Source: Rotaria sp. Silwood1
Lineage: Eukaryota > Rotifera > Eurotatoria > Philodinida > Philodinidae
NCBI GenBank assembly: GCA_905250075.1
Contig: CAJNOP010000026.1
Location: 1,348,419 to 1,412,418 of the forward strand
Direction of reading: 5' to 3'
DNA: 64,000 nucleotides
Shown: in pieces, positions 1 to 12,500 of the stretch
How the letters are laid out: each line of letters begins with the position of its first letter
Numbering within the stretch: position 1 is the first letter of the stretch
Program-made: the position numbers and the translations under genes
The notes under the pieces: model-generated
Databases searched by the model: none
What the model saw: only the letters and a program-made list of their open reading frames with translations
Told to the model about the DNA's origin: nothing

Positions 1-859
1 CCGGACAAGACTGCTATAAGATCTTTCCATACGGAGCAGAATATACCTTAAATTTTTTTGCCTATCCTGCTGATCAGTAAGACGGGACTCAGCAAGTTGT
101 CTCATACTCTTATCTGCTATGCAGTGACACAATAGTGAATAAATGAACTATTGATTAAAAGTTGAGAGTAGTTCGATTGAGTCCTATTCTATCAGTCATC
201 TTCAACATTTAGACGAGTGTACAAGTAAATCAGAGAATGATAATAATGATTACAATTTCAATGACAACTATTGTGCTAAGTCATTTGATATATGAGCTAA
301 GGAACGTAGTATGTGTAAACCAATTATTGATCGATTGATAATTTTAAAAAGAACTCAACAAAAAAATCCCAGTTGTCGTCAAGTACAGCTAAGTTTTCTT
401 TATTTCATATTAACTAGTTCCACGAGTAGATCGTCTTTTCATTATCTTGAAATGAATTATTATTTTGAAAATAGAGTGAAATAAATAGACGGAAAGATGA
501 CTGATAATCTGATATTTATTTTGCGAGATAGACTAAGAAAACAAGAACATTGCCAATCTTACACAAGATCTTTTCTTGCCGTACAGATCACAGTGTTCTA
601 TACACATCTCTATTCTAAATATATCACTGAATGCAAAATACTCGTAAATTTTTTTTATAAAATGAACTCCTTCAAATTTTCGATGAGTTTACTTTCTAAC
701 AAGGAAGCCTTGACGACTTGAAAATTGCATTGGAGCTTTGTCTTTATACATAGATTACACATCTATGAAGTCATTATAGCCTAAAAACGATAAGGGCCTA
801 TAAGTCTTTGGCATACAGTCATATTCATTTTATTAAAATTTTAGTCTATAGCACGGCAT
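1..859. other. Non-coding flank, no gene seen
   Basis: A+T-rich sequence with no exon-like coding stretch on either strand. Short open frames here lack homology and codon character. It may belong to a long intron of the minus-strand MAP3K5-like gene, whose kinase exons must lie left of the window if the gene is intact. Confidence 0.5.
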
Positions 860-1840
860 CAGAGACGAGAACAGGACAGGACAATGTCGCTGTCGTGGTG
901 TCCTGCCCTGCCCTGTCCTGCAGAACAAGATTAGAATTTTTGTCCTGTCCTGTGAACGGCAGGACAGGGCAGACAACTTCGTCCTGCATTTTTATATGTA
1001 GTTTTTGGTTGAATTTTTAAAAAATTTTGCTTAAATATTATACTACTTGTGATAATTATTATATTTAGTATTACATATAGGTGTCACTATAATACTGATC
1101 AACTTTGTATCACATTGGTCAACAGAAACGTTAAATCATAAATGAACATATTAAACGAACTTGATCGTTAGAGCGAGACAAATACAAGCTATCCTAAAAC
1201 CACTGAACTTTTGGAGGGAGCAACACGAAAATTTTCCACGATTATATCATCTAGCTCGCTCGATCTTTTCAATTCTTGCCACTTCAGGAGGCGTGGAAGG
1301 AGCATTTTCTGGAGCAACATTAGTTATAAAAGAACGCAGAACATATTTAAATCCTGAGCAATTGGATAACATTCTTTTGGTAAGATTAATACGAAAGTAT
1401 AATCACCTTTTCGCAATGATATTTTTCTTTTTGTACGTTGCTTTTTTTTGTCGTGAATACGTAAATTATTCATTAAACGTGGATCAATCTTTTTTTGGTT
1501 AAGTATTCCGTAAGTAGATGTTCCACTAGTAATATTAAAGCTGATGTTCCTCCTTACAAAAAGTGTTGCACTCTGTTATGTCAATTTAACAGAGTGGAAC
1601 ACCAGCTTAAGGAATACCATATTTTTTTGGGTGATGAACATGTTACTAAAGAACTAGCATGGCGTGTTCGTTTTTGTATTTATTCAGTTAAATATTGTTC
1701 AAAAAGAGAACTGACGGTTATAAAATAATGAAATAAATTAATTAGAAGATGACAGAAATATATGATATGTAATGTACTAAACAGAAAATTAAAGATCTCA
1801 TATTTGTCCTGCTTCTTGGCCTGTCCTGTTCTCGTCTCTG
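860..1840 (+). mobile_element. Non-autonomous hAT-family DNA transposon
   Basis: Both ends carry the same 21-bp terminal inverted repeat, starting CAGAGACGAGAACAGGACAG (860-880 and, inverted, 1820-1840). Immediately outside both ends is the identical 8-bp CACGGCAT (852-859 and 1841-1848). An 8-bp target duplication and a CAGAG-type terminus are the hallmarks of hAT transposons. At 981 bp it is far shorter than an autonomous element (usually 2.5-5 kb). Inside the left end are several copies of the CCTGTCCTG / CAGGACAGG motif in both orientations, which look like subterminal transposase-binding repeats. Only the C-terminal piece of the transposase survives (1161-1420), so this is an internal-deletion derivative that would need a transposase from elsewhere. 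The exact duplication suggests a fairly recent insertion. Confidence 0.93.
1161..1502 (+). pseudogene. hAT transposase C-terminal dimerisation fragment
   Basis: The open frame reads through a recognisable hAT C-terminal dimerisation region: WREQHENFPRLYHLARSIF, then ILATSGGVEGAFSGA, then RRTYLNPEQLDNILLVR. Family members show the same order: a WW.. or W.. start, P.L..LA...L.I..TS...ER.FS, then R..L.P....L..L. The usual serine-x-glutamate-arginine is altered to GGVEGAF. There is no ATG at the start and no DDE catalytic core, so it cannot make an active transposase. It lies inside the 860-1840 hAT element and in its forward orientation. Confidence 0.85.
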
Positions 1841-2571
1841 CACGGCATGTACAATAGAATCCAGTGACGATATTTTGACCTAAAGTTTTATTTGACTAGA
1901 ATGTCCGAAACATTCTAGCTCAAAGGAATGTTTCTTTCATGAAATATTCAAGCTCCAAAAATCATGCTTATTTCACAAAATATTCAAGAGTCTCCAGTCT
2001 TCTGCAAATCCAATATCTTCCAAAGAAAGCATTGTTTTGAGCTGAAATTTGGAGAACATTTTATTAACAAGCAATTATATTTATGAACAAGGTTTCAGGT
2101 AAAAATATCCTCATTCGGTTTTTCTGTATGCTCCGTGCTATAGGCTAAAATTTCAGTAAAAACAGCTATGTCTCTGTATGACAAGCCACGAAATTCTTAT
2201 TCTTTTTGGAGTTTTTATTATCTGTTCGGCCTCTACCTTATGGGCGAGCAAAGTCTAAGCTCAAAATCAATTTTCAACTTAAAATGGTTTCTTTGTAAGG
2301 TTAATCTTCAACATAAAATAATTGTGTAGAGTTCACTCAAAATTGAATTATCTATTGATACTATGTATGTATAGATTCCATGCATTAGGCATCAATGGAT
2401 AAACAATTTTAAAAAATTACAAGAATATTAAAGATATTCTGAAATATAAACGGCTTATCAAAAACACTGAGCATTGAAAATGATACAAAAAAATTATTTT
2501 TTTTTATAGTTTCTTATAAATATTCGACAACATGCGTTATGATTTTATTCATTACGTTGTTTATTACTTAC
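1841..2571. other. Non-coding, probable intron of the MAP3K5-like gene
   Basis: Nothing coding is visible. It follows the donor site after the last visible exon of the minus-strand kinase gene (the exon ends at 2572 and the donor reads GTAAGT), so it is probably intronic if the gene continues to the left. Confidence 0.5.
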
Positions 2572-5500
2572 ATCAAATTCTAATTTAGCTTCCTCAACAT
2601 TCGTTTCACTACGATATTTGGACATTTTTTCATTGAACCTATATAAAAAGAAGTGAAGTCAAAAAATGCGAATTTATAGTTTTCAAATAGATAAACCTAC
2701 GCTGTACGTCGTTCAGCTGATGGAAAATAAATTTGAAATTCAACAGATGAAAATTTTTCAGAATTTTCATATGCATATAAAAAAATAGATCGATTATCAC
2801 GTTTAACGTTTCTGAAAATTAAGAACAAGAGAGGAAAAAAAGTATATTTCAAATTAGTCTTTTTTTTTTAATATAAAATCATACATAATAGATCGAATTG
2901 AATTCATATAAATTGTTTTAACAAGATCACCTTTACGTATTTGTTTTTGTTGTTCAATTATACGTATAACAAGTGTTTCAGGTTCTTGACCCGTATGAAA
3001 ATTTAATTGTAAATGTGCTTCAACATAAAAATTATTTACTGGTGCTCCATCAGTTTTCTCATAAGTATCACAAACAAGAACCTATATTAACAAAAGTCTT
3101 TTCTTTATTATAAAAAAAAGAAAAAAAATGTTTTTTCTTTTTTTTTTTAGTATTTGCAAAACATACTGGTACTTGAGCTGGTAATTCTCTTTCTTCAGAT
3201 GATGTTGAATTAGAATTTATAGCGTCACTAAAAAAATCTATCCAAAAACTGTATATTTGTTCATCAGCAGTTATTATTGGTGATTGACCACGTGATAATT
3301 GTTCTTGATCACGTAGGCGTGTTGCTTGATGAAGAATTTTTAAATTATTTATTGTAGATTTTAAATACCATATTGGAGGATTAAGTAAATACATATGTAA
3401 TGCTGCTTGACATGCTTTTGACCAATCATGTAGAACAGCATGTAATTCAAAATACGTAGCTACATTCCAATAATCATTTAAATCTTTTAGAGAATGACCT
3501 TTTTTACCAAGCAATGTATTTAGTTGAATAACTAAAGAAAAAACATCACAGATTTATTTTTGAAAGAAATGAATTCATTTTCATCTAGAGTAATTTTATT
3601 TGTAAATATTTGAAATAAGAGCGGATGAATAATGAATGAATGCTTTGTTATCTTGAAAAAATAATGCAGCTAATTTGCATTCTTCTCTATATCGTTGAAA
3701 GTTCAAAGTATAATAATTGGTCTCATACGGTACAAAACGAATGGAGTTTTATTCAAATTTGTTTGAATATGCTCCACACTCGTTTCGAAAGCGATAAAGA
3801 TTGATTGAAAAAATTTTGTGAGTGATGAAGGAAGGTTCCCAAGTGTGACTCGGCCATGATACTGATATTTTGCTCATCATAAATAACTTCTGATGAGACT
3901 TGAAGAAACCTGTTAATGTTCGTCTTCATATGCTGTCCTTCTAAAACTATTAAAATGTTACTGATTTTTTTTTACCTCTGAGAAAATATTTGTGAAAAAT
4001 CGAATTACGAAAATTTCAACCTGGTATTTTGCCTATAGGTGAGTCACGTGCACCCTAGAATGACCTGAAAACTTCAGTCTTGTGCGATATGTTCTTCTTG
4101 AAGTATCGAATGTTGAAAACACTGGATTTTCTTATGTTATCTAGTGACACACGATTGTTTTTAGATATTCAATATCTCAAGAGGAACACATCCTATTAGA
4201 CTGAAACTTTCAAACTAGTCTAAAACCCACATGACTAGTGCTCGGCGTGACCGTCATGACTACCAGTGAGTCACGATCACGACCGTGATCATGCGTGACT
4301 TTTTTCAAAGATCGTGACCGTGACTGAAGCTTGGTCACGGTCAGTCACAGGAAGTTTTTCGAAATTTTGGAAACCCCTGAGGGGAGAGTAGGAGAAGGAA
4401 TGCAACAAATCTTGACATGTATTTGGATTTGGCATCAAACCTTGACATGTATTTGGATTTGGCATCAAACCTTTTGGATTTAGATTTGGACTTGTATACA
4501 ATGTTTGAGTTTGGGTTTGGATTTGTAGTCTGGATTTCGGCATAGGTTTGGACTTGGTTTGGATTTAGTCATCCATGGCCCAAATTCCAAAGAATTTGGT
4601 AAGATATGGTGTCATTAACAGCAGTCTACTGTACTAGGGGTGGAAGAGAATCAGAAAAAGATTTTGGCATCTGGAATCAAATCATAATCCAAACACAAAC
4701 GGTTTGAAACCAAATCCTAAAATCTTTTTTTTTTTGCTTCTATCCCATCCCTAGTAGAGTAGATTGTTGTTTGTAACACCATATCGTACCGAATCCTTTG
4801 GAATTGGGGCTAATGATGACCAAATTCAAATCTATGCCCAAATCTAAACTACGAGTCCAAACCCGAACCAAAATCAAATCTAAATCTAATTTCAAATCCA
4901 AATCCAATGGTGCCAAACCAAAAACGTTTGGGTTTGTTGCATCCCTAAGTAGGAAAACCTTCGCGAAGCTACCCCCTGCCCCCTCTCTGTCATCGTTTTC
5001 TATGAAAAATTGGAAAGTTTCTAGTGTTCGTGATTTTGGAAATCCCTGAGAGGGACTACGAGCACCTTCCAGAAGCTACCCTTCTCCCATCATCACTTTT
5101 AATAGTAAACAGAAACTTTGCAATAGCTCTTTCGGAAAAGTTTTTTTTCATGTTGGGGAATCGGAAAGAAGGGCCGTGACCGTGACCTACTTATAGGCAA
5201 AACCCTAGGTTGAAATTTCGTAATTCGATTTTCCACGAATACTTTGTCAGAGATAAGAAATTTCAGTGATATCGTAATAACTCGGGAAGGAAAATGCATC
5301 AGAACGAACCTGTATAGAAATTTACGAGACATATAGGTGTTTACTTATCGATAAAATATCAATCCGATTGACGAGTCACACTTTAGAATGTTTCCTCGCT
5401 AGTCAAATTGAACTTATTTGCCAATTCTATATTTTATTTGTGTCAATCAATAGGTTTTATTGAAATCTTTGATAGTTCACTCTTATGTACAATAAAAATT

Positions 5501-7375
5501 ATAATAGAACATTAGAAATATTCTAATATTTGATTAATAATTAATCAAATCATCGACTAAAATTGTCAATTTTCATTTCGGTCTTCTTTACTGCTAATAT
5601 TTCGATTGAATAGTATCAATCAAATATTCTCTAGCATATGGATTTGTCTAGTAAAAATCAATATTGATTTATATTTCACATCTGTTTTCGATTAACTAAA
5701 AAACGTATCAATTCTATCAAAGATTACAAGTTGAATTATTTTCTAAACTCAAATAATAGTACTCTATTTTTAATATATCAACTACATTAGTAGAGATTTT
5801 AGAATAAAAATTCATTTCTTTATAAATATATTTTCTATTATGATCAACCTACTTATTTTATATGCTTCGTTATTCCGTCTTAAATCATCTGTTGTAATTG
5901 CCAAAAGAAGTAGTAAATTAATACCAGCACTAAAATAATGAATACATAAGAAAAACGAATTATTTATTTTATTTTATTATTTCTTACTAGATATTAGGAT
6001 CAGCAGCAAAACCTCTTCGATACCATTCAATAGCTTTTTCTAATGAGTCTTGATCTTGACAATTTGATTCCGTATATTTATCTTTATAAATTCTTCCACA
6101 TAAACAAATAATATCATTTGATAATTCACTTTCAGTTTTTTTTGTTTGACATAATCTTGTAAGAATTTCTAATGCTTTATCACGATCATTATTTTCATTT
6201 CGCCTAATAAATAAAATAAATTATATCTTGTAATCAGTTTTGTTTTTTTCCCTTCAAAAAAAAAATCATATATTTACCGACTACGTGCAAATGCTGTTAA
6301 ATATGAAATCATCATATTATTTTGAAGTTTTTTTGATATTGTTTCATTTTGTTCACAACGTTCACTTAATTCTATCATTGATTGATAATCCTTTAATAAA
6401 ATTCAAAAAAAGAAATTAAATTTGTTAAAAATTCAAATAAGATATTTTAAATTTTACTTGTATATCTCGAAAAGCATACATTAGCTGCGTAATTAATTTT
6501 GGTGTAGCATATTCTTGCTTTGCTTCTGTTAGAATTTCATTACAAATTTCTTGCCATAGATACTATAAAAACAAAAAATAAATATTAAGATTTTATTCTT
6601 TCAATAAAGAAAGAAAAGACAAATTAAACATACTTTACGTTCAGCATTTGTATCATGAGCTTCATTTTTACGTTTTTCCAGACGATTTAAGTATCGAGTA
6701 ACAAGACCTTGCCTATAGATAATAAATTAGTAGACTTCTTTTAATAAGCTAGCATCTTACTGCATATTATTAGCAGCTTCGTTTAAGAAAAAATTTAAAC
6801 TAGTGGTAAGTAATGGCAACGGATTTGCTGTTCGTGTTGTCACATCATAAAAAACATCTTTTTCTTCATTATATCGATACACAATCATTTGTTTTATTTT
6901 ACATGTCGTCTAAAACATAAGTTTTTATTTGCATGAAAAAAGAATTCCATCCGAGTTATGTTTACTTTCAGATCTTCAATAGCATCATCATTTTCAACAC
7001 CACTAGCTTGAATTAATACAATATCATCCATACAATCTACACTTTCACGATTTCCTTTCTGATACATAAATGTAGGACGACGATCTTGATTTGTAACATC
7101 CTATAAATCAATGATATGGTTTGTTTTTATTGAAAAAGAAAAACAAGATTGATTCTAACCATAATAACAATTTCAGCATTAAGAAATTTATTAACAGATT
7201 CATGTTCTTGAAAATCAAGTTTATTTAATTCCACTGTTTCACAACTATAATTGAGCTTCTTAACAGTAGTTTGAATTGTTTCCCATAACTTTTGCCCATA
7301 ATATTTATATGGCAAGGGTGTATTTCGACTAAGTGAATCAGAGTCTGTCAATAAAACGACTTTTAACGAAGGCAT
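2572..7375 (-). CDS. MAP3K5: Apoptosis signal-regulating kinase (MAP3K5/6/15-like), 5' part
   Basis: An ASK-type MAP kinase kinase kinase relays oxidative and ER stress to JNK and p38. Twelve exons are read: 7375-7160, 7100-6966, 6909-6761, 6712-6634, 6562-6458, 6390-6278, 6203-5988, 5929-5853, 3531-3167, 3081-2885, 2811-2701 and 2638-2572, giving 610 codons in a continuous phase. The product matches the ASK N-terminal thioredoxin-binding region (about residues 1-115) and then the central regulatory DUF4071/TRAF-binding helical repeats. Diagnostic stretches are CLCGRIYKDKY, LNTLLGKKG, YWNVATYF, PPIWYLKS and FWIDFF, then SIFLYAYENSEKFSS of the following domain. The kinase domain is not found in 1-2571, so the gene either continues beyond the window after a long intron or is truncated. 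The start ATG (7375) is the first in frame with the conserved region and is tentative. The eighth intron is inflated to 2.3 kb by a palindrome. Confidence 0.88.
3820..5400. repeat. Large imperfect palindrome (foldback) in a MAP3K5-like intron
   Basis: The left arm from about 3820 to 4690 and the right arm from about 4700 to 5400 are inverted copies. Examples are AATCGAATTACGAAA at 4002-4016 against its complement near 5218-5232, GTGTGACTCG at 3842 against the complement near 5372, and a shared block around GATATGGTGT (4604 against 4778). The arms have diverged by roughly a fifth and carry small indels. The left arm has an exact 30-bp tandem duplication (4411-4440 and 4441-4470) and G/C-richer mini-palindromes around GTCACGGTC. 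No transposase reading frame is visible; the K/S-rich open frames in the arms are repeat artefacts. It sits wholly within intron 5852-3532 and leaves both splice sites intact. Confidence 0.85.
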
Positions 7376-9533
7376 AATCCTATTCTTTATTGATAAATTT
7401 CTAAAATACAATACAATTAAGAACAAAAGAAAACATCTGACCAATTTTTTTTTCATTCTCACCAATGCAATGACATGTCTATCAATAGTTTCTTTATGAC
7501 ATGCAAATTAGTTATCTTAATCTACAAAGAAAAATATTTATATTTTTTACAAGGCGTCTATCCGTTTCTTTTTCTTTTTATTCTATAAATATCAACATCT
7601 TGACAAATGATCACGTATATTTGTCGTGATATTTTGCATAATCAAACGAAAATACTAAAGTTCGATATCTCAGCTTTTTGATCAAATAAAAATATACTTA
7701 TATTAATTCAAATATGCCATCTACTGATGATTCGGAACGATCAAAATTTTGTCCAATAAAAAATCATTACCCTCGATATAGAGAATAATAGTACATTATC
7801 AATGGCGATGACAACAAGCAAATAAAAAAAAAGAATGAACGAACAAACAAAAAGAAAAGTAGAAATCATTTATAAACTCGTCCCATCATCATTATTATGC
7901 ACTTTCGTTTGTAAAACTTTTTTCGCTTGACTGATTATAACATGTTTTAAGAATAAAATTTTTAAGATAAACGATAAATTTCGGTCTTTTTTTTTGTAAT
8001 TAAGTGTTTGTACATTCATTGATAAAAACTTTTACAATAGATTTTTCGATATTTATGGAATCACTTGTGCCGTAAAGATTTTCTGAAAAAAAAATTTTAT
8101 ACAACTATTAGACTTGTAAATAATCAAACTTATAAGATTTAGAATATGCTTGAAATCATGCATATTTAGAAACTTCTTGTTGTAAGGAAATACAAATTCG
8201 TCAGATTAAAAGTAAAATATAAAAAATACGCAGATAGCAAATGTTTAGTAGTTCATGGAACAGGTCATTGTAATCTATGGCACCCGATTTGCATTTGTCT
8301 GGTTAGATTTTTCTGTATAATTTTAATCGGAGATAAGTATGTTTATTTTTCATGAATCATGACAGAGTATGTTTTTTTATGGATGACTGTAGCCTGGTAG
8401 TAATCTTACATATTTACCTTCGATGAGTACTTTTTGTTTTTTTTTTTTGAAAAAATATATCTCGAAGCGCGTTTTGTTCAAAAAAGAAAACAAAGAAAAG
8501 TCTGTTGTTTTTTATTATTTTGTCTTATTTATGCAACAAAAGTGGTTTTATTATTCTTTTAAGGAAACACTCCTAGTGTTTCTTCGATTAAATATATTTA
8601 TCGATGAATAAAAATAAATATGTAAGTTTTTATTTTAGAATTTCTCTTTAAAACAAAAGATTATTTTTTGAATTAATTTAAATTTTTAGAATTTAAATTT
8701 TAGAATTTAAATTATACTCTTTTGGTTTTAATTATCAATAAATGTTTTTTTCCTTACACGTAAGAATCTTTTTTCCATATTTAAAAAAAAATAAATTAAG
8801 TTTTTCAATAAACTCTTTTTGTATTCTAGAACCCTCATTAATTACGATTAAATTAAAAATTTTTATTGAGTGTGTGTGTGTGTGTCAGTGTGCTTTTGGT
8901 GACAATAAACAAATAGGTAAGCAATGCTATTTATTAAAGAACAATAGATCGAGTCAATTTTCTTTCGTTTTATTCGACTTAAGCAAAAAAAGAAAATGCT
9001 CTTTTCAAAATACTCATAATATACAATATATCATAACTATTATAATCATAATAATTTCAAACCGATATTGAGTACTATCATTTTAAAATTGATTAATTGT
9101 TAAGACTTGCTCATTGTTGATTTTTATTTTGTTGATTCTATTTTGTGTACGAGCAAGGCAGATTTTGCGAATTTGTCTTTGTCTAATCTTGAGTATGTGA
9201 ATCAGGTGTTATCGATCATATTTAAAAACAACGATTGAAAATAAAATATGTCAGTATAGTATTTAATCATGGAAGGAGGCAACGAGTAGTCTCATATGAA
9301 ATAGGATTTATGAGTAAGAAAATATTTAAGCAGTGTCAACGACGTTTGATATATATTGTAACATCAATGGTTCATCGATTGTTTCATTATAATTATTCAT
9401 TACCATCTGAAAATGTTTCGATTACTGAGAATATCAAGTTTGTTGACATTTTCATAAAATATTTTTCTTATTAAGAAACTATTAATCTTCAATCGAATTA
9501 TATTTTTGTTTTGCGTTTATTTCACATAGATCA
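7376..9533. other. Divergent intergenic region (MAP3K5-like / PPM1)
   Basis: This 2.2-kb region separates two genes transcribed away from each other, so it should hold both promoters. It contains a short (GT)n microsatellite around 8871-8885 and many homopolymer runs. No conserved coding segment was recognised, and the open frames near 8423-9071 and 9235-9474 look like chance. Confidence 0.6.
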
Positions 9534-12500
9534 ATGGGTCAATTTTTGGATAAACCTAAAACTGAAAAACATAATAGTCGAGGTAAAAATGATGATATTC
9601 GTTATGGTCTTGGATCTATGCAAGGATGGCGGTAAGTCTTTTCATTTTAGCTTATTTTTCTTCTCGGTTAATTATTCTTATCAATTTAGTGTGGATATGG
9701 AAGATGCACATGCAACTGTACTTAAATTAGATGATAATTATTGGTCATATTGGTCCTATTTTGGTGTATTTGATGGTCATGCTGGATCTCGTACAGCTAT
9801 TAAAGCTGCCGAAAAACTTCATTTCCATATCGTATCATCTCTTAATACATTAGTAAAAGATAGTCTTAATATAAAATCTTCGTTATCAAATGTTGCATCA
9901 TCCCAACTTGATTTTCATAAATTTGAAGAGGCTATTAAAGATGCTTATTTTAAATTTGATAATGAATGGAGAGAAGAAAATCGAACTAATAATCCAGGTA
10001 ATTATGAAAAAGAAAAAACATCAATTAAAACTCTTGAAAAGAAAATTTTTCGAAATTATTTATAGATGATAAAAGTGGTTCAACAGCTATATCGTGTTTA
10101 ATTGATACAGAACGAGTTTATTTTTTGAATGTTGGTGATTCACGTGCTATTCTTGTGTCAAATGAAGGTCGAATTCTTCTTGCTACAAAAGATCATAAAC
10201 CAAGTAAAATTTTTTCTTTGAAGAAACATTAGTTTTTTTTTTTTTTAATGACAAAAATTTTCATTTATCTTAGGTGATTTAGTTGAACGTCAACGAATTC
10301 AAGAAGCGGGCGGTACTGTTTTAATTCAACGTGTCAATGGTTCTTTGGCTGTATCACGTGCACTTGGAGATTTTGAATATAAAAATAATTCAAATCGTCG
10401 GCCAAATCAACAACTTGTTTCACCTGAACCTGAAGTAACATGTCATACACGTAATTTAACAATAGATTCTAGTAAACAAGAAGAACAAATTGCTTTTATC
10501 GTGTTGGCTTGTGATGGTATATGGGATGTTATGACAAATGAAGAATTAGCTGCATATATACTTGGTCGTATGCATGTTACAGATGATCTTAGTGAAATTT
10601 GTAATTCAGTACTTGATATGTGTTTGTATAAAGTTCGTTTATTTGTTTTATTTGCAAAAAAAGAACACAAAATAATTTTAAATTATTTTTGTTGAATGAA
10701 ATTTTTTAGGGTAGCAAAGATAATATGAGTTTAATAATAATTGCTTTAAAAAATGCACCTATACCAACTCCAGAATGGAAAGCAAAAGATGAAGCATTAA
10801 ATAATGAAATAAGAAAAAAGACTATTGGTATAAATTTTTTTATTTTTTCTTCTGAAAGTTTATTAATTATTTGAATTTTTTCTTTATAGAAATTTATAAT
10901 CGTAATCCAAATAAAACAACTTTAGATTCAAATACAATATGGCAACAAGTTATTACATCTCTCAATGAACAATCATCTATTCGTGAAGTACTACCAATTG
11001 GTGGTGGCTTTATTTCAAAGTAAGAATATTATATTGATAGTACTGGACAAAAGTCTTTTCCTCTCTCCCTTATTTTTTAAAATTTGAATATGTGTCTTAA
11101 CTAAAATATAACAAAAACATGTTATTTTAATATGACATATACTCTTCATTTGCTCTAATCAAGCAGTGTACTTGTCTTTCGATATTATCGATCAATTTGA
11201 CAGTCAAGTTAATTGATGGAACTTCGATGAATAGCTGTCGAGTTCGAAAATACATTAAAACGTCATCAGTATATATATAGTCAAAGAAAAATTTTTGCTG
11301 CATTCATATTATAGTTCGAGTGAAGACATTCATGTTAGCACGGACGAGGATAAATTTTTATCTAAATTATAATTAAATGATTAACTTGCATATTATAAGA
11401 GCCAAAGTATCAAAGATGAATTATGAGCTCAGGCGGAGGTGTGACGACGCGATGCTGATGTAAATGGTCGGTTACCCAGATATTGACTACCACCGATATA
11501 CCGGCCGGCATAATGTGCGCTATACTGTTGGTTTTTTTTTGAGAGTATTGTATCATGGTATACTGTTTCAAAACTGATGAATATTTTTATGTCTGTTAGA
11601 AGTGTGTAGCACGACGTCATTTGTGTGATCTTCAACAAGAATGTTGATGCGTCTAAGCCGCCTTTAACTAGTCACAAATCCTAAATTGACCCCAGTTTTA
11701 AGATAGACTTCTATTATAGATGGTGTTTTAAAAATTTTTATTAGTATACTATGTTCTTAAATCGTTTTCGTCTCGATCATTTTGAATTCTTTCTAATGAT
11801 AAATTCGAATTTGAATGGAACACACTTTGCAATCGTTGATAGTGGGAACCGAAACTTGGCAGTACTATCGCCGGTTTTTGTGAGCACCATGGTGTATCGC
11901 TAGTACTACAAATAAACTGGCGATATGGACAGACTCTTAGAGCTTCATTTATATTCTAACTAGTATTAGGCAACTCGTGTTTTTCGTATTTCTTGTTCCA
12001 ACTCTTGAATGCTTTGAATTTTTGTTGTTGGCTTATTGTATCTTTCATCATTGACCAAACGTTTTCAATTGGTTTTTGATCTGATGACGAAGAGGACCAA
12101 GACAGAATTTGAATTTGAATTCGAATTTCAGTCTTCCAGGCGATTATCAAAAGGAATCTGTATTTAGAATCATTGTTCTCTTGGTCGATGCAGCTAGCTA
12201 GACCTTCAGGAGATTGACGTTGAACGATAGATAGAAGATCATTCTCATATACAAATATTTTCATGACATTAGAAGCAGCTCCACCTTGCTTTCGTTGTTA
12301 CCAAGTTTGACTGTCTTCTCATCGATAAAATTGCGTTCCCATAATTGAAATCTTGGTTCTGTCGAACCAAAATAAGTTATTGCTTAAAATGCTTGTGTGA
12401 ATAAGGATTTTTTTTAAAGGTAAACCACAACTTTCATGTAATCGAAGTCTAACAGTAGTTGGATCTATATTCATACTGTCTTTTTCTAGAGTTTTTGAAA

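Noticed and set aside
4289-5049. Asn/Pro- and Lys/Ser-rich ORFs within the palindrome arms
   Set aside because: They derive from CCAAATCCAAAT-type repeats and the 30-bp tandem duplication; the two arms encode related strings in opposite strands, as expected of a repeat.
8871-8896. GT-rich run resembling a telomeric repeat
   Set aside because: It is a plain (GT)n with one interruption and lacks the repeated G-triplet units of a telomere.
9235-9474. 79-codon ORF upstream of the PPM1 gene
   Set aside because: It starts at TTG, has no domain and lies in the promoter region. Treated as chance.
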